This document shows positions 8,719-17,234 of a DNA stretch of 64,000 nucleotides, piece after piece. Under the pieces are notes generated by a model that saw only the letters and a list, made by a program, of their open reading frames with translations, searched no databases and was not told the DNA's origin. Source of the stretch: Ensifer sesbaniae (GTDB lineage Bacteria; Pseudomonadota; Alphaproteobacteria; Rhizobiales; Rhizobiaceae); contig NZ_JABEKU010000003.1 in NCBI RefSeq assembly GCF_013283665.1, positions 377,706 through 441,705 of the forward strand. Reading direction: 5' to 3'. Every line of letters begins with the position of its first letter. Position 1 is the stretch's first letter. Both the position numbers and the translations under genes were made by a program.

Positions 8719-9741
8719 TCAGCTTTGGTAGAGGTCCGTGCGGCCGGGGTCCGAACGGATGAGATCGATCTCGTAGATCGTGCGCATGACGGTCAAGCGC
8801 GCGGTCACTGTCGTCAGGATGGCGATGACGACGATGATTGCGGCGATGCCGAGGTAGCCGCCATAGCCAATGGTGAAAGTGCCGAAGAGCGCGGTTGCCT
8901 GGTCGGTCTGCGGTGTTGCCAATGTCTGCGATTGCCAGAAGCCGGCAAGCGCGAAGGACAGCGCGGCCAAGAGGCCGCCGGTGCCGGCACCCTTGAGACT
9001 GATCCTCAAGAAATGCTTCTGGAACTCGGAGGCGACGAAACCGGCCTCGGCACCGACGAAATGCAGCACCTCGACGATGTGGCGGTTGCCGGAAAGTGCG
9101 CCGCGGGTGGCGAAGATCACGGTCAGCACCATGGCCGAGAAGACGAGCGCCAGCACGCCGGTGCCGATCATTGCCGTGGTGTTGGCCATGGCCACGAGCC
9201 GGTCGACCCAGGTGCGGTGGTCGTCGAGGAAGGCCTGCGGAATCGTCTCCGTCAGCGCCTTGCGCATGGCGGCGAAATCGGGCGGATTGTTTTCGTCGAT
9301 GGTGATGATGATCAGCCTCGGCACCGGCAGCTCGTCGAGATCGAGGCCTTCGCCGAGCCAGGGCTCCAGGAGGCGCGCCGTGGCGGCGCGATCGACGATC
9401 TGGCCGTCCGTCGTACCGCTGAAGGTCAAGGCAAGGTCACGGGCGTCGGCAAGCGCCTTGTCCATGTCCAGGCTGTCGTCCGGCTTGATCTGGATGGTGA
9501 TCTCGCGGGAAATCTGCGACTGCCAGCTCTGGGCCGTTGCCCGGACCATGCTGACGCCGCCGAGCGTCAGGCAGGCAAGAAACGACATGATGGCGATGAC
9601 GCACATCAGCGCATGGCCGGAGACATTGGTCGAAGGCACGATCGGCCCGGTCGGCCGCACGCGCATTTCCGTCCGGCGCGGCGGCTGTTCCGGCGGCTGC
9701 TCGGCTGCGCTGTTCTGGCGTTTCGTGCGGCTGTCACTCAT
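8719..9741 (-). CDS. ftsX: Cell-division ABC transporter permease FtsX
   Basis: A 340-residue membrane component of FtsEX, which in other bacteria activates septal cell-wall hydrolases. Layout: proline-rich cytoplasmic N-terminus (QPPEQPPRRTEM), TM1 at about residues 44-66, a periplasmic domain (70-195), then three helices near 200-225, 250-275 and 295-320 with the FtsX domain around VEVLHFVGAEAGFVA. The ATG overlaps the 3' end of ftsE by 8 bases, as expected for a stoichiometric complex. Weakly conserved in length among alphaproteobacteria, but gene order supports the call. Confidence 0.93.
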   Translation of the reverse strand: MSDSRTKRQNSAAEQPPEQPPRRTEMRVRPTGPIVPSTNVSGHALMCVIAIMSFLACLTLGGVSMVRATAQSWQSQISREITIQIKPDDSLDMDKALADARDLALTFSGTTDGQIVDRAATARLLEPWLGEGLDLDELPVPRLIIITIDENNPPDFAAMRKALTETIPQAFLDDHRTWVDRLVAMANTTAMIGTGVLALVFSAMVLTVIFATRGALSGNRHIVEVLHFVGAEAGFVASEFQKHFLRISLKGAGTGGLLAALSFALAGFWQSQTLATPQTDQATALFGTFTIGYGGYLGIAAIIVVIAILTTVTARLTVMRTIYEIDLIRSDPGRTDLYQS

Positions 9742-10393
9742 AGATGTCGAGCCGCCCCTGCGAAAGGATCATGCGCCGCGCTTCCACCTGATCCATCAGT
9801 GACAGATCATGGGTGGCGATCACCACGGCGGTGCCGAGCCGGTTCAGTTCGAGGAAGAGATTGAGGAGGCGCCTGGCCATTGGCGGATCGACGTTGCCGG
9901 TCGGCTCGTCGGCAAGCAGGATCTCCGGCCGGTCGATCAGCGCCCGGGCGATCGCCGCGCGCTGTTTCTCGCCGCCTGAAAGGACCGGCGGCAGGACATT
10001 GATGCGTTCGCCGAGGCCGACCCATTTCAAGAGTTCCAGCACGTCGGCGCGATAGCTCGATTCCTCCTTGCCGCGGACGCGCAGCGGCAGAGCGACATTC
10101 TCATAAGTGGTGAGGTGGTCGAGCAGGCGAAAATCCTGGAAGACGATGCCGACGCGACGGCGCAGCATCGGGAATTCCTCGCGCGGGATCGACGAAATGT
10201 TGCGGTCGAACATCCGGATCAGGCCGCGCGTCGGCTGCAGCGAGAGGAAGAGCAGTTTCAAGAGGGTGGTCTTGCCGGCGCCCGACGGGCCGGTCAGGAA
10301 CTGGAACGACCGGCGCGGAATGTCGAAGGTCAGGTCCCGGAGGATTTCCGGTCCCATACCATAACGCAGTCCGACGTTCTCAAAGTGAATCAA
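9734..10393 (-). CDS. ftsE: Cell-division ATP-binding protein FtsE
   Basis: A 219-residue ABC ATPase that pairs with FtsX at the division site. Motifs: Walker A TGPSGAGKTTLLK near residue 35, Q-loop VFQDFRLLDH, signature LSGGEKQRAAIARAL near 140, Walker B EILLADEPTGNVD and a switch histidine in VIATHD. The start is TTG (MIHFENVGLRYG); no ATG occurs at a sensible position. The region upstream contains a TTAA-N7-TTAA box and a TTAACCAT site, suggesting CtrA control of the ftsEX transcript. Confidence 0.96.
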   Translation of the reverse strand: MIHFENVGLRYGMGPEILRDLTFDIPRRSFQFLTGPSGAGKTTLLKLLFLSLQPTRGLIRMFDRNISSIPREEFPMLRRRVGIVFQDFRLLDHLTTYENVALPLRVRGKEESSYRADVLELLKWVGLGERINVLPPVLSGGEKQRAAIARALIDRPEILLADEPTGNVDPPMARRLLNLFLELNRLGTAVVIATHDLSLMDQVEARRMILSQGRLDIYE

Positions 10394-10498
10394 GCGGCAG
10401 CCCAGTCTCTCTCACGGCCCTGCAACCGATGGCCGGTTCCGGTCCTCCGCGCATAGGACGACCAGCCTCGAAAGGCAAAACCGCCAGCGGAATCATGG

Positions 10499-10513
10499 TT
10501 AAGCAGCGGTTAA
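10499..10513 (-). promoter_or_regulatory. CtrA-like box TTAA-N7-TTAA upstream of ftsE
   Basis: Two TTAA tetramers at 10499-10502 and 10510-10513 are spaced by exactly seven bases, the arrangement of the alphaproteobacterial CtrA full site. It lies 106 bases upstream of the ftsE start codon. Confidence 0.55.
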
Positions 10514-10557
10514 TTTTTCATGAAAAGGCGCCCCTTTCGCGACGTCTTTCCGAAACA

Positions 10558-10565
10558 TTAACCAT
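10558..10565. promoter_or_regulatory. CtrA-type half site TTAACCAT
   Basis: The octamer TTAACCAT, the second common CtrA recognition form, is 45 bases from the full-type box in the same divergent intergenic region, between ftsE and the hypothetical membrane protein. Confidence 0.45.
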
Positions 10566-10705
10566 TCCGGTTTACGTGTCGGAAAGATTTGATGCAATGC
10601 CTAGATTCTTGCAGGCCAAGGGTCAGCGTTGCCCGATGGTTTCGCAGTCGAGGCGGTAGGTCGCGTGGGCCGCACCGTCTCCCTGTGGGACAGGAGGAAC
10701 TGGTC

Positions 10706-11368
10706 ATGCATGCATTCCGGACCAAAACCGCCGGCGCCTCGGCGGACTTCCTGCCGCCCGAACGGGGCGGACGTGAGGGAGCCGCAATGCCGCGACGCGT
10801 CGACTATGTCGATGCCGAGTTCGAGGTGATTGCGGCCTCTTCGCGCCGAGCGCCCTATCCGGTGTTCAATGACAAGGTCAGGATCGGAAATCGGAAACGG
10901 CCGAGCTTGACGGTCGTGGCCCACGAAACGTCGCCTGCCGGCCGGCTGCTGAGCCTCGCCGAAGCGCGGCTTCGCGACATGCCAATGCGCCGCTTCGCCG
11001 GCTTGGTCGCCGGTTTCGCGCTTGCATCCTTTCTGGTGATCGTCGGTTTCGCGGGTGACGGGCAGGCCGATGTCCAGCCGCTCACGATATCAGGGGTGAC
11101 GAGTTCACTGGATTATTCCGGCGGCATGCGCGTGCTCTCCGTCTACGGCTCCATCGACAACCGCTCGGATGCCGAACAACGCTTGCCGCTCGTCGTGGTG
11201 GGGGTGGCAGCCAACGGCCGCCAGGTTACGACGACGCGGGTGATGCCCGAAGGCACGGCGATCGCGGCGGGCGAGAGCCGTCATTTCATGACGCGGCTGC
11301 CCTATGCAGGTGGAAAAATGCCCGATGTGACGGTTTCCTTCGCTGAAAACGGTGTTTCGGCCCGCTGA
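10706..11368 (+). CDS. Membrane-anchored hypothetical protein with C-terminal beta domain
   Basis: A 220-residue protein with about 95 mostly polar, basic residues, one transmembrane helix at about 98-117 (FAGLVAGFALASFLVIVGFAG), and a C-terminal domain resembling the DUF3426/FxLYD type (ISGVTSSLDYSGG, VYGSIDNRSDAEQRLP, ITRV-like strands). Start chosen at ATG 10706 because AGGAGG sits eight bases upstream; the frame is open further 5' without ribosome-binding signals. Rhizobial homologues at this locus usually begin with an MJ0042-type zinc ribbon, which I do not see here. Function unknown. It lies directly upstream of hpt. Confidence 0.75.
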   Translation: MHAFRTKTAGASADFLPPERGGREGAAMPRRVDYVDAEFEVIAASSRRAPYPVFNDKVRIGNRKRPSLTVVAHETSPAGRLLSLAEARLRDMPMRRFAGLVAGFALASFLVIVGFAGDGQADVQPLTISGVTSSLDYSGGMRVLSVYGSIDNRSDAEQRLPLVVVGVAANGRQVTTTRVMPEGTAIAAGESRHFMTRLPYAGGKMPDVTVSFAENGVSAR

Positions 11369-11431
11369 TTGTGCTAAGCGGCGCGGATGGGAAGGCTTAG
11401 GTCTTCCGGATGAAACGCTGGAGAAGCCTTG

Positions 11432-11977
11432 ATGCCCGTTGTTCGCGGTAAGAAAATCGAACCTCTCTACACGGCCGAAACGATTGCAGCGCGCAACAGC
11501 GAGCTGGCCGGGATGATCGTCAACGGTCCGCACAAGGATCTGCTGGTGATCGCGGTGCTCAAGGGATCGTTCATCTTCGCCGCCGATCTGATCCGCGCCA
11601 TGCATTCGGCCGGTCTTGCGCCGGAAGTCGAGTTCATCACACTGTCGAGCTACGGCACCGGCACGGTCTCGCAGGGCGTCAAGATCACCAAGGATATCGA
11701 CAGCGACGTGCATGGACGCGACGTGCTCTTGATCGACGACATTCTCGAATCCGGCCGGACGCTGCGTTTCGCCAAGGAGCTGATGTACGAGCGCGGCGCC
11801 CGCAACGTGACGATCGCCGTGCTGCTCGACAAGCGGGTCAAGCGCAAGGTCGAGCTCGAGGCCGATTATGTCGGTTTCGAGTGCCCCGATCACTTCGTTG
11901 TCGGCTATGGCATGGATGTCGCCTATGCCTTCCGCGAGCTGCCTTTTGTCGGCGTCGTCACCGGCGACGCCGAGTAA
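11432..11977 (+). CDS. hpt: Hypoxanthine phosphoribosyltransferase
   Basis: A 181-residue purine-salvage enzyme forming IMP/GMP from hypoxanthine or guanine and PRPP. The PRPP-binding signature DVLLIDDILESGRTL lies near residue 105, LKGSFIFAADLIRA near 43, and the purine-contact block EADYVGFECPDHFVVGYGMD near 142. ATG at 11432 is preferred to the adjacent TTG at 11429. It follows the membrane-anchored hypothetical gene after 63 bases. Confidence 0.95.
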   Translation: MPVVRGKKIEPLYTAETIAARNSELAGMIVNGPHKDLLVIAVLKGSFIFAADLIRAMHSAGLAPEVEFITLSSYGTGTVSQGVKITKDIDSDVHGRDVLLIDDILESGRTLRFAKELMYERGARNVTIAVLLDKRVKRKVELEADYVGFECPDHFVVGYGMDVAYAFRELPFVGVVTGDAE

Positions 11978-12198
11978 GGTGTGTCAAAACGGCACGCCGA
12001 TCCTGAAATCCGGTCGCTCAGCGTTTACCGAACACAAACGAAAAACTGATTGGTTGGGGATGCGCCGCGTGGTGATTCCCTATCGGATTCGCGGTGCTGC
12101 AGCGCCGTCGTGTCCCGTCGATGACTGACGCCCGCTGTAACCTTTTGGATCAGGTGCGGGCGCCGGCGTGAGAGCCGCGCCTTGGAAACGCGGAGGCC

Positions 12199-12561
12199 AT
12201 GATGGCGAAGATCCTGATTACCGAGGACGAGGATGCGTTGCGTTCCTTCGTCGCGCGGGCATTGAAGCTCGACGGCCATGAGACGGTCGAGGCGGGCGAC
12301 GGTGCCGACGGCCTTGCGTGCCTCCAGACCGAGGCTTTCGATCTCCTGCTTTCCGATATCCGCATGCCGGTCATGGATGGCATCGAGCTGACGCATCAAG
12401 CGTCGGCCGCCTTTCCGGCAATGAAGATCCTGCTGATGACCGGCTATGCCGAGCAGCGCGAGCGGGCCGACGATCTCGCCGACAAGATCGTCGACGTCAT
12501 CTCCAAGCCCTTTTCCCTTCCCGATATCCGCAAGGCCGTTGCGCTTGCGCTGGCCGCCTGA
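12199..12561 (+). CDS. cpdR: CpdR-type single-domain response regulator
   Basis: A stand-alone receiver domain of 120 residues with no output domain. Acidic pocket ITEDED at residues 7-12, phosphoacceptor aspartate D53 in LLSDIRMPVMDG, conserved Thr in LLMTGYAEQRER and Lys in ISKPFSLPDI. The GYAEQRERADDLADKI stretch is diagnostic of CpdR, which in its unphosphorylated form primes ClpXP for cell-cycle proteolysis downstream of CckA-ChpT. Two ATGs in tandem open the gene; the first gives D53, the numbering used for Sinorhizobium CpdR1. In S. meliloti cpdR1 is needed for normal bacteroid development. Confidence 0.93.
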   Translation: MMAKILITEDEDALRSFVARALKLDGHETVEAGDGADGLACLQTEAFDLLLSDIRMPVMDGIELTHQASAAFPAMKILLMTGYAEQRERADDLADKIVDVISKPFSLPDIRKAVALALAA

Positions 12562-12633
12562 CGAAGCCCAATCCGGCGACTGAGTGCTATCCCGCTTGCG
12601 GGGCCCAGCGCCGCGTTCCGCTCGCAGCGCAGT

Positions 12634-12676
12634 GCATGTCGCGCTAAAGTGCGCAGCCGTTTTGCGCGAGAATGGC
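12634..12676. repeat. Intergenic repeat family D, degenerate copy
   Basis: Shares GCATGTCGCGC, AAAGTGCGCA and the GTTT-GCGCGA block with the copy at 61583-61625, but lacks the closing CGACATGC arm. Located between cpdR and the DUF4175 gene, downstream of both. Confidence 0.55.
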
Positions 12677-12731
12677 TGAAGGGGCAGCAGCGAATCCTTA
12701 GCTCAATTGGCGGCAAACCGGCTTACGGGCC

Positions 12732-15386
12732 TCACTGCATGTCTAGCAGTCGCTCGAGATATTGGCGTTCCACTTCCGGCGACAGGTTATCCCCGAGCCG
12801 GCGGCGGATTTCTTCGAGGATCTGACGGGCGCGTTGCGTGTCGAATTCCTCGGGCACCTTCACGTGGTCGCCAAATTCCGGACCCCGGTTGTTCTGGGGG
12901 CGGCCGAGCGGATCGCGTCCGTTCTGGCCGAATTGCGGAACGCCCATGCCGGGGCCCTGACCCTGGCTCTGCATCTGGTTCATCATGTCCTGGGCGCCCT
13001 GGCGTAGGGCCTGCAGCGCGCGACCCTGGTTGCCGACCGCCTGTTCGCCCTGGCCCTTGCCGAGCGCGCCGGAAGCGCCGTCCATTTCCCGCCGGGCTTC
13101 GCCGAAGCCCTTGCCCGGCTTGATGCCCATGCTTTCAAGGCTCCTGTTAAGTTCGCCGAGCTGCTTGCCGAGCTCATCCTGCTGCTGCTTCAACTGCTTC
13201 AGTGCATCCTTCAACTGTTCGGCGGTCATGTCGTCGAGCGGATTGGGCTGTCCGTTTGGATCGCTGCGCTGTCCCGGGTCCTGCGGCATCTCCTGGCCGA
13301 AGAGCTCGTTGTCCTCACCCTGCAAGGGGTCGCCGCGTTGCATGCGGTCGCGCTGCGCCTGATCGAGCTTGAACGTCTCATCCATAAGCTGCTGCTGCTG
13401 CTGCATCAGTTTGCCGAGCTTGTCCATCTGCTGGCGCATGGCGTCGTTCTGCTCGCCCATCTGCTGCTGACCGCGGCCGGCCTGCAGGTTGTTCATCATG
13501 CGCTGCAGCTCCGACAGCATCTGGCGTGCCTGATCGCGAGCGCCGGAGCGCGCCAGGTTCTCGATCTGGTTCATCATCTTTTCGAGATCCTGCTGGCGCA
13601 GGATGTTGTTCGGGTTCATTTTTCCGGCCATGCGCGGGTCTTTCGCCGCCTGCTGGGCGAGAGCCTGCATGTATTCCTGCATGGCCTGGCGCAGCTCCTG
13701 CATCAGCTTGGCAATTTCCTGATCGGACGCGTTGCGCTCCAGGGCGTCCGAGAGCGCCTGCTGCGCGTCACGCAGGCGCCGTTCGGCGAGCGACAGGTCG
13801 CCGTCTTCGATACCGAGCGCAATCTCCCAGAGGTATCCGGCGGCGTCGCGCAGCATGTCGTCGTTGTAGGCAAGCGCCATGCGTGTCCGCGCCGACTTCA
13901 GCAGTAGGAAATGCGTGAGGTTGGGGATCCAGTCCTCGGCAAGGGAGGCTACGGCGTCGTTGAGGTCGATGGCGCGTGGCAGGTCGTTGGCATCGAGCGC
14001 GAAGACCTGGCGCTGTTCCGCCACGGCGCCGGCGAGCGGCTGGATGAACTGGCGGGCAGGCAGGATCATGTCCTGCGGCGGGCTGCGGCCCTCCTGGCCA
14101 GCGGCGTCGCGGGCGACGAGGCTGATCCGCACGCGCTTGCCCGCAAGCGGGTGTTCGCTGAGGTTTCGGCTGGTCGTGCCCTTGGCCTCGCGCGCGTTGC
14201 GGCGTGGCAGGTCGAGCCGGTATTCGGGCAGCGGATAGAGCGGATGGGCCCCCTCCGCGGCTTCGTCGAGCGGCTTGATCTCGGCCCAGGCCTGGGCGAT
14301 GCCGTAGTCATCTGTCGCCGCGAAGGTGATTTCCAGCGCCGCATTGACGGTGGGACGCGGTATGCCGTCGAAGGAGATCTGCGGCACACCGTCCGGGATG
14401 ATCTTGAAAGCCCAGCGCCGCTCCCCGACGACGAGCTCGCCGTCCTTGACGACCTTGTAGACATGGTTGCGCACGGCATTCGGGTAGCGGGCAGGCTCCG
14501 GCGCAGCCATTTCTGCGACCTTCGGTCCGGATTCGCCTACCTTCGGCTTGGGCTTCGTTTCCTCGGCTTTCTCGCCGGCCGCCGGAATGGCGATTGCCTT
14601 GGCCGCGCCACTTTCGGCAAAGCGGACGACCTGGTCCGGTCCTGCCCCGGTGACCCGGACGGTCAGGTCGCTGAATTGCGGGATGGTGATGGCTCCGCCG
14701 TCCTCTGCCGCAGGTGCGGCCTGCGGCTTGCCGGTGAGGAAGATCGGGGCGCGGCCGGTATAGGCCGGCGGCGTCACCCAGGCATCGATGCGGATGTCAG
14801 CCGTTTCGACCGAAGCCTGCGGCAGGCGCAGCGCGTCGCTCAGCAGGCCGGCGCGGTTGGAATAGGAATAGGCAAAGGCGATACAGGCGAGAAGCACCGG
14901 CACGGCGCGCAGGGCAAAAGGGTCGTGCCGGGCGATGTCAGGACGCGGAAGCCCCGTATCCAGCGCACCGATCATTCGTGCCATGCGGGCCTGGTGCTCG
15001 CGCCAAAGCGCTTCGCCCAGGGGATTGTCGGTTGCCGGCCGGTCGTCCTGGACGCGGATTGCCTGATGGGGCAGGGCGTTGCGCTCTTCCAGCATGCGGT
15101 CGGCATCGGCATTTCCAGGCAAGCGGATCCGCGCCAGCGGCACCAGGGATGCGAGGAAGCCGATGGCGAAGACAAAGAGCGTCAGGGCATGCAGCCAGAA
15201 CGGCGCCACGCGGAAGAAGCCGAGCCAGGCGAAGGCGAGAAACAGAAGAACGATGGAACCGGGCAGGAGGATGCGCGGCAGAAGCTGTTCGGCGACCAGC
15301 ACCGAGCGCGCCAGCCATCTCTTCAGTGCCAGGGTTCTCGAAAACGGCTTCGGTTGTGGCGTTTCATCCTGCCGGAATTGCGTCAT
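12732..15386 (-). CDS. DUF4175 / TIGR02302 family large membrane protein
   Basis: An 884-residue protein typical of Rhizobiales. Two transmembrane helices occur near residues 48-95, another near 165-182, followed by a large region with TPPAYTGR and SVAASLAEDW-like blocks, and a long low-complexity C-terminal third extremely rich in Gln, Met, Asn and Gly (MQQQQQLMDETF, QLKQQQDELGKQL) that is probably coiled coil. Function is unknown. The initiating ATG and first five codons coincide with a 16-base match to intergenic repeat family B. It lies next to lysA, the conserved rhizobial position. Confidence 0.88.
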   Translation of the reverse strand: MTQFRQDETPQPKPFSRTLALKRWLARSVLVAEQLLPRILLPGSIVLLFLAFAWLGFFRVAPFWLHALTLFVFAIGFLASLVPLARIRLPGNADADRMLEERNALPHQAIRVQDDRPATDNPLGEALWREHQARMARMIGALDTGLPRPDIARHDPFALRAVPVLLACIAFAYSYSNRAGLLSDALRLPQASVETADIRIDAWVTPPAYTGRAPIFLTGKPQAAPAAEDGGAITIPQFSDLTVRVTGAGPDQVVRFAESGAAKAIAIPAAGEKAEETKPKPKVGESGPKVAEMAAPEPARYPNAVRNHVYKVVKDGELVVGERRWAFKIIPDGVPQISFDGIPRPTVNAALEITFAATDDYGIAQAWAEIKPLDEAAEGAHPLYPLPEYRLDLPRRNAREAKGTTSRNLSEHPLAGKRVRISLVARDAAGQEGRSPPQDMILPARQFIQPLAGAVAEQRQVFALDANDLPRAIDLNDAVASLAEDWIPNLTHFLLLKSARTRMALAYNDDMLRDAAGYLWEIALGIEDGDLSLAERRLRDAQQALSDALERNASDQEIAKLMQELRQAMQEYMQALAQQAAKDPRMAGKMNPNNILRQQDLEKMMNQIENLARSGARDQARQMLSELQRMMNNLQAGRGQQQMGEQNDAMRQQMDKLGKLMQQQQQLMDETFKLDQAQRDRMQRGDPLQGEDNELFGQEMPQDPGQRSDPNGQPNPLDDMTAEQLKDALKQLKQQQDELGKQLGELNRSLESMGIKPGKGFGEARREMDGASGALGKGQGEQAVGNQGRALQALRQGAQDMMNQMQSQGQGPGMGVPQFGQNGRDPLGRPQNNRGPEFGDHVKVPEEFDTQRARQILEEIRRRLGDNLSPEVERQYLERLLDMQ

Positions 15387-15387
15387 C
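15372..15387. repeat. Half copy of repeat family B overlapping a start codon
   Basis: CCGGAATTGCGTCATC is identical over 16 bases to the right arm of the full family-B repeat at 23911-23926. On the minus strand it supplies the ATG and codons 2-5 of the DUF4175 gene. Confidence 0.5.
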
Positions 15388-15589
15388 CGCCCAAGTTTCC
15401 TTTCGGTCGCCCATCAACGCTCGTGGCTGACCCAATATAGTAAAGCGAGATGCGGCTGGAAACGGCACGCAGCGTCGCTTAGCCCGCTGGCCTTCAGGAT
15501 ACCATCGTTTGTGGCGAAGACGAGGGCGCAAACAGAATCGTGATCGCCCGGGTGGCGACCACAATTTGTCGTCGTTGGTGCGGGTTGCC

Positions 15590-16858
15590 TCAGCCGAGCC
15601 AGTCCGGAACCGAATCGAGGCCGATCAGGGCATCGTAATCCTGGCGCGGGCGAACCACGTGGAAGCGGTCGCCCTTGACCAGAACTTCGGGGATCAGCAG
15701 ACGGGAATTGTAGGTGCTGGCCTGGACGGCGCCGTAGGCACCGGCCGAACTGATCGCGAAGAGATCGCCGGGCTTCGGCATCGCCATTTCGCGATCGAGC
15801 GCCAGATAATCGCCGGTTTCGCAGACCGGCCCGACGACGTCGGCGCGGATGCGCGGGGCATTGGCGGCGGAGATGCGAACAGGGCGGATCTCGTGATAGG
15901 CCTCGTAAAGCGTCGGGCGGATGAGGTCGTTCATCGCACCGTCGACGATGACGAAGGTCTTGTCGCCGCCATCCTTCACGTAGATGACCTCCGTCACGAG
16001 GATGCCGGCATTGCCGACGATCAGCCGACCCGGTTCGGTGACGATCTTGCAGCCGAGCGACTGCAACTGGCTCTTGACGATTTCGGCGTAGGCATCCGGC
16101 AGCGGCGGAGGGTTGTTGTCGTCCTTGTAGGGAATGCCCAAGCCCCCGCCGATGTCGACATGGTCGATCGAATGGCCGTCGGAGCGCAGCGTATCGACCA
16201 GTTCACGCAGCAGCTTGAAGGCGTCGTCGAAGGGCTGCAGCTCGGTGATCTGGCTGCCGATATGCATGTCGATGCCGGTCACCTCAATGCCGGGCAGGGT
16301 GGCGGCGTGGGCATAGACGGCGCGGGCGCGCTCCCAGGAAATGCCGAACTTGTTTTCCTTCTTGCCCGTGGAAATCTTGGCGTGGGTCTTGGCGTCGACG
16401 TCCGGATTGATGCGGAAGGAGACGTGGGCGCGCTTGCCGGCCCGCACGGCACGCTGGTTCAGCACCTCGAGTTCCGGCTCGGACTCGACGTTGAAGCAAT
16501 AGATGCCGGCGTCCAGTGCCAGATCCATCTCCTGCGGCGTCTTGCCGACGCCGGAGAACATGATCCGGCTTGCGGGAATGCCGGCGGCAAGCGCGCGGCG
16601 GAGTTCGCCACCCGAGACGACGTCTACGCCGGCGCCGAGGTGACCGAGCGTCTTCAGCACTGCCTGGTTCGAATTGGCCTTCATGGCGTAGCAGACCATC
16701 GCGTCCACGTCGGCGAAGGCCTTGGAAAAGACCGTATAGTGGCGCTCGAGTGTGGCTGTCGAATAGCAATAGAAGGGTGTGCCGACGGCGCGCGCGATGT
16801 CGGTGACCGGCACGTCTTCGGCGTAGAGGATTCCGTCGCGGTACTGGAAGTGGTTCAC
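15590..16858 (-). CDS. lysA: Diaminopimelate decarboxylase
   Basis: A 422-residue fold-type III PLP enzyme making L-lysine from meso-diaminopimelate. The Schiff-base lysine is in YAMKANSNQAVLK near residue 55; glycine-rich phosphate loop HVDIGGGLGIPY near 230; the C-terminal CETGDYLA cysteine motif and GAYGAVQASTYNSR follow. I start at GTG 16858 (MNHFQYRDG). A TTG start at 16882 would extend it, but that extension reaches into a palindromic repeat (16879-16921) and is unlikely to be coding. Followed upstream by lptM and argH on the same strand. Confidence 0.95.
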   Translation of the reverse strand: MNHFQYRDGILYAEDVPVTDIARAVGTPFYCYSTATLERHYTVFSKAFADVDAMVCYAMKANSNQAVLKTLGHLGAGVDVVSGGELRRALAAGIPASRIMFSGVGKTPQEMDLALDAGIYCFNVESEPELEVLNQRAVRAGKRAHVSFRINPDVDAKTHAKISTGKKENKFGISWERARAVYAHAATLPGIEVTGIDMHIGSQITELQPFDDAFKLLRELVDTLRSDGHSIDHVDIGGGLGIPYKDDNNPPPLPDAYAEIVKSQLQSLGCKIVTEPGRLIVGNAGILVTEVIYVKDGGDKTFVIVDGAMNDLIRPTLYEAYHEIRPVRISAANAPRIRADVVGPVCETGDYLALDREMAMPKPGDLFAISSAGAYGAVQASTYNSRLLIPEVLVKGDRFHVVRPRQDYDALIGLDSVPDWLG

Positions 16859-16878
16859 GGGCTGCAGCTCGGCTTTGA

Positions 16879-16921
16879 GCAATTCCAGGGAAGTATGATG
16901 CGATCTTCCGTCCGGAATTGC
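16879..16921. repeat. Palindromic repeat family B, copy 1
   Basis: GCAATTCC and GGAATTGC arms flank a centre containing CAGGGAAG and CTTCCGTCC; the same unit recurs at 23874-23917. It occupies the gap between lptM and lysA. Confidence 0.7.
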
Positions 16922-16931
16922 GTAATTTCAA

Positions 16932-17126
16932 CTAGAGGAGGGGATCGAGCAGGAAAGGACGTTCGTCGGGTTTTTCCTTCTGCTCCACGGTTCCGGCGGG
17001 CGTCTTGGTGTTAATCGGCGCCGTCGAACCGGGGCGGTCGAGATCACCCTTGCGTCCGCAACCGACAAGAACCAGCCCGGGGATCGCCAGCAGGAGCGCA
17101 AGCCGGGCCGCCTTCGTGAATGTCAT
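16932..17126 (-). CDS. lptM: LptM-type small lipoprotein
   Basis: A 64-residue lipoprotein. Signal sequence (residues 1-21, TKAARLALLLAIPG) ends with the lipobox LVGC, giving a mature N-terminus CGRKGDLDRPG, the hallmark of the LptM/YifL family encoded next to lysA in many proteobacteria. In E. coli LptM binds LptD/E and assists assembly of the lipopolysaccharide translocon. The C-terminal tail is proline-rich and disordered. Lies between argH and lysA on the same strand. Confidence 0.88.
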   Translation of the reverse strand: MTFTKAARLALLLAIPGLVLVGCGRKGDLDRPGSTAPINTKTPAGTVEQKEKPDERPFLLDPLL

Positions 17127-17234
17127 CGTGATTTTCCTTCGCGGGACTGATGCTGGTGCGATGTCTTATCGATTTTTCCGGCGCTTGTGCACCCTGAATT
17201 TGCGGGCGGAAACCGCCCGCACCTTCGTCCGTCC

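Larger units (their letters stand above)
10394..10705. other. Divergent intergenic region of ftsE and a hypothetical gene
   Basis: A 312-base region with lower GC than its neighbours in the middle part (10495-10580), which holds the CtrA-like sites and presumably the promoters for both directions. No supported ORF. The hypothetical gene's own Shine-Dalgarno AGGAGG is at 10692-10697. Confidence 0.5.

Noticed and set aside
13911..15440. 509-codon plus-strand frame opposite the DUF4175 gene
   Set aside because: No domain or ribosome-binding signal. It is a shadow of the minus-strand gene's codon pattern.
16859..16882. TTG start giving an eight-residue longer LysA
   Set aside because: The extension reaches into a family-B palindromic repeat; GTG 16858 gives the usual LysA start and length.
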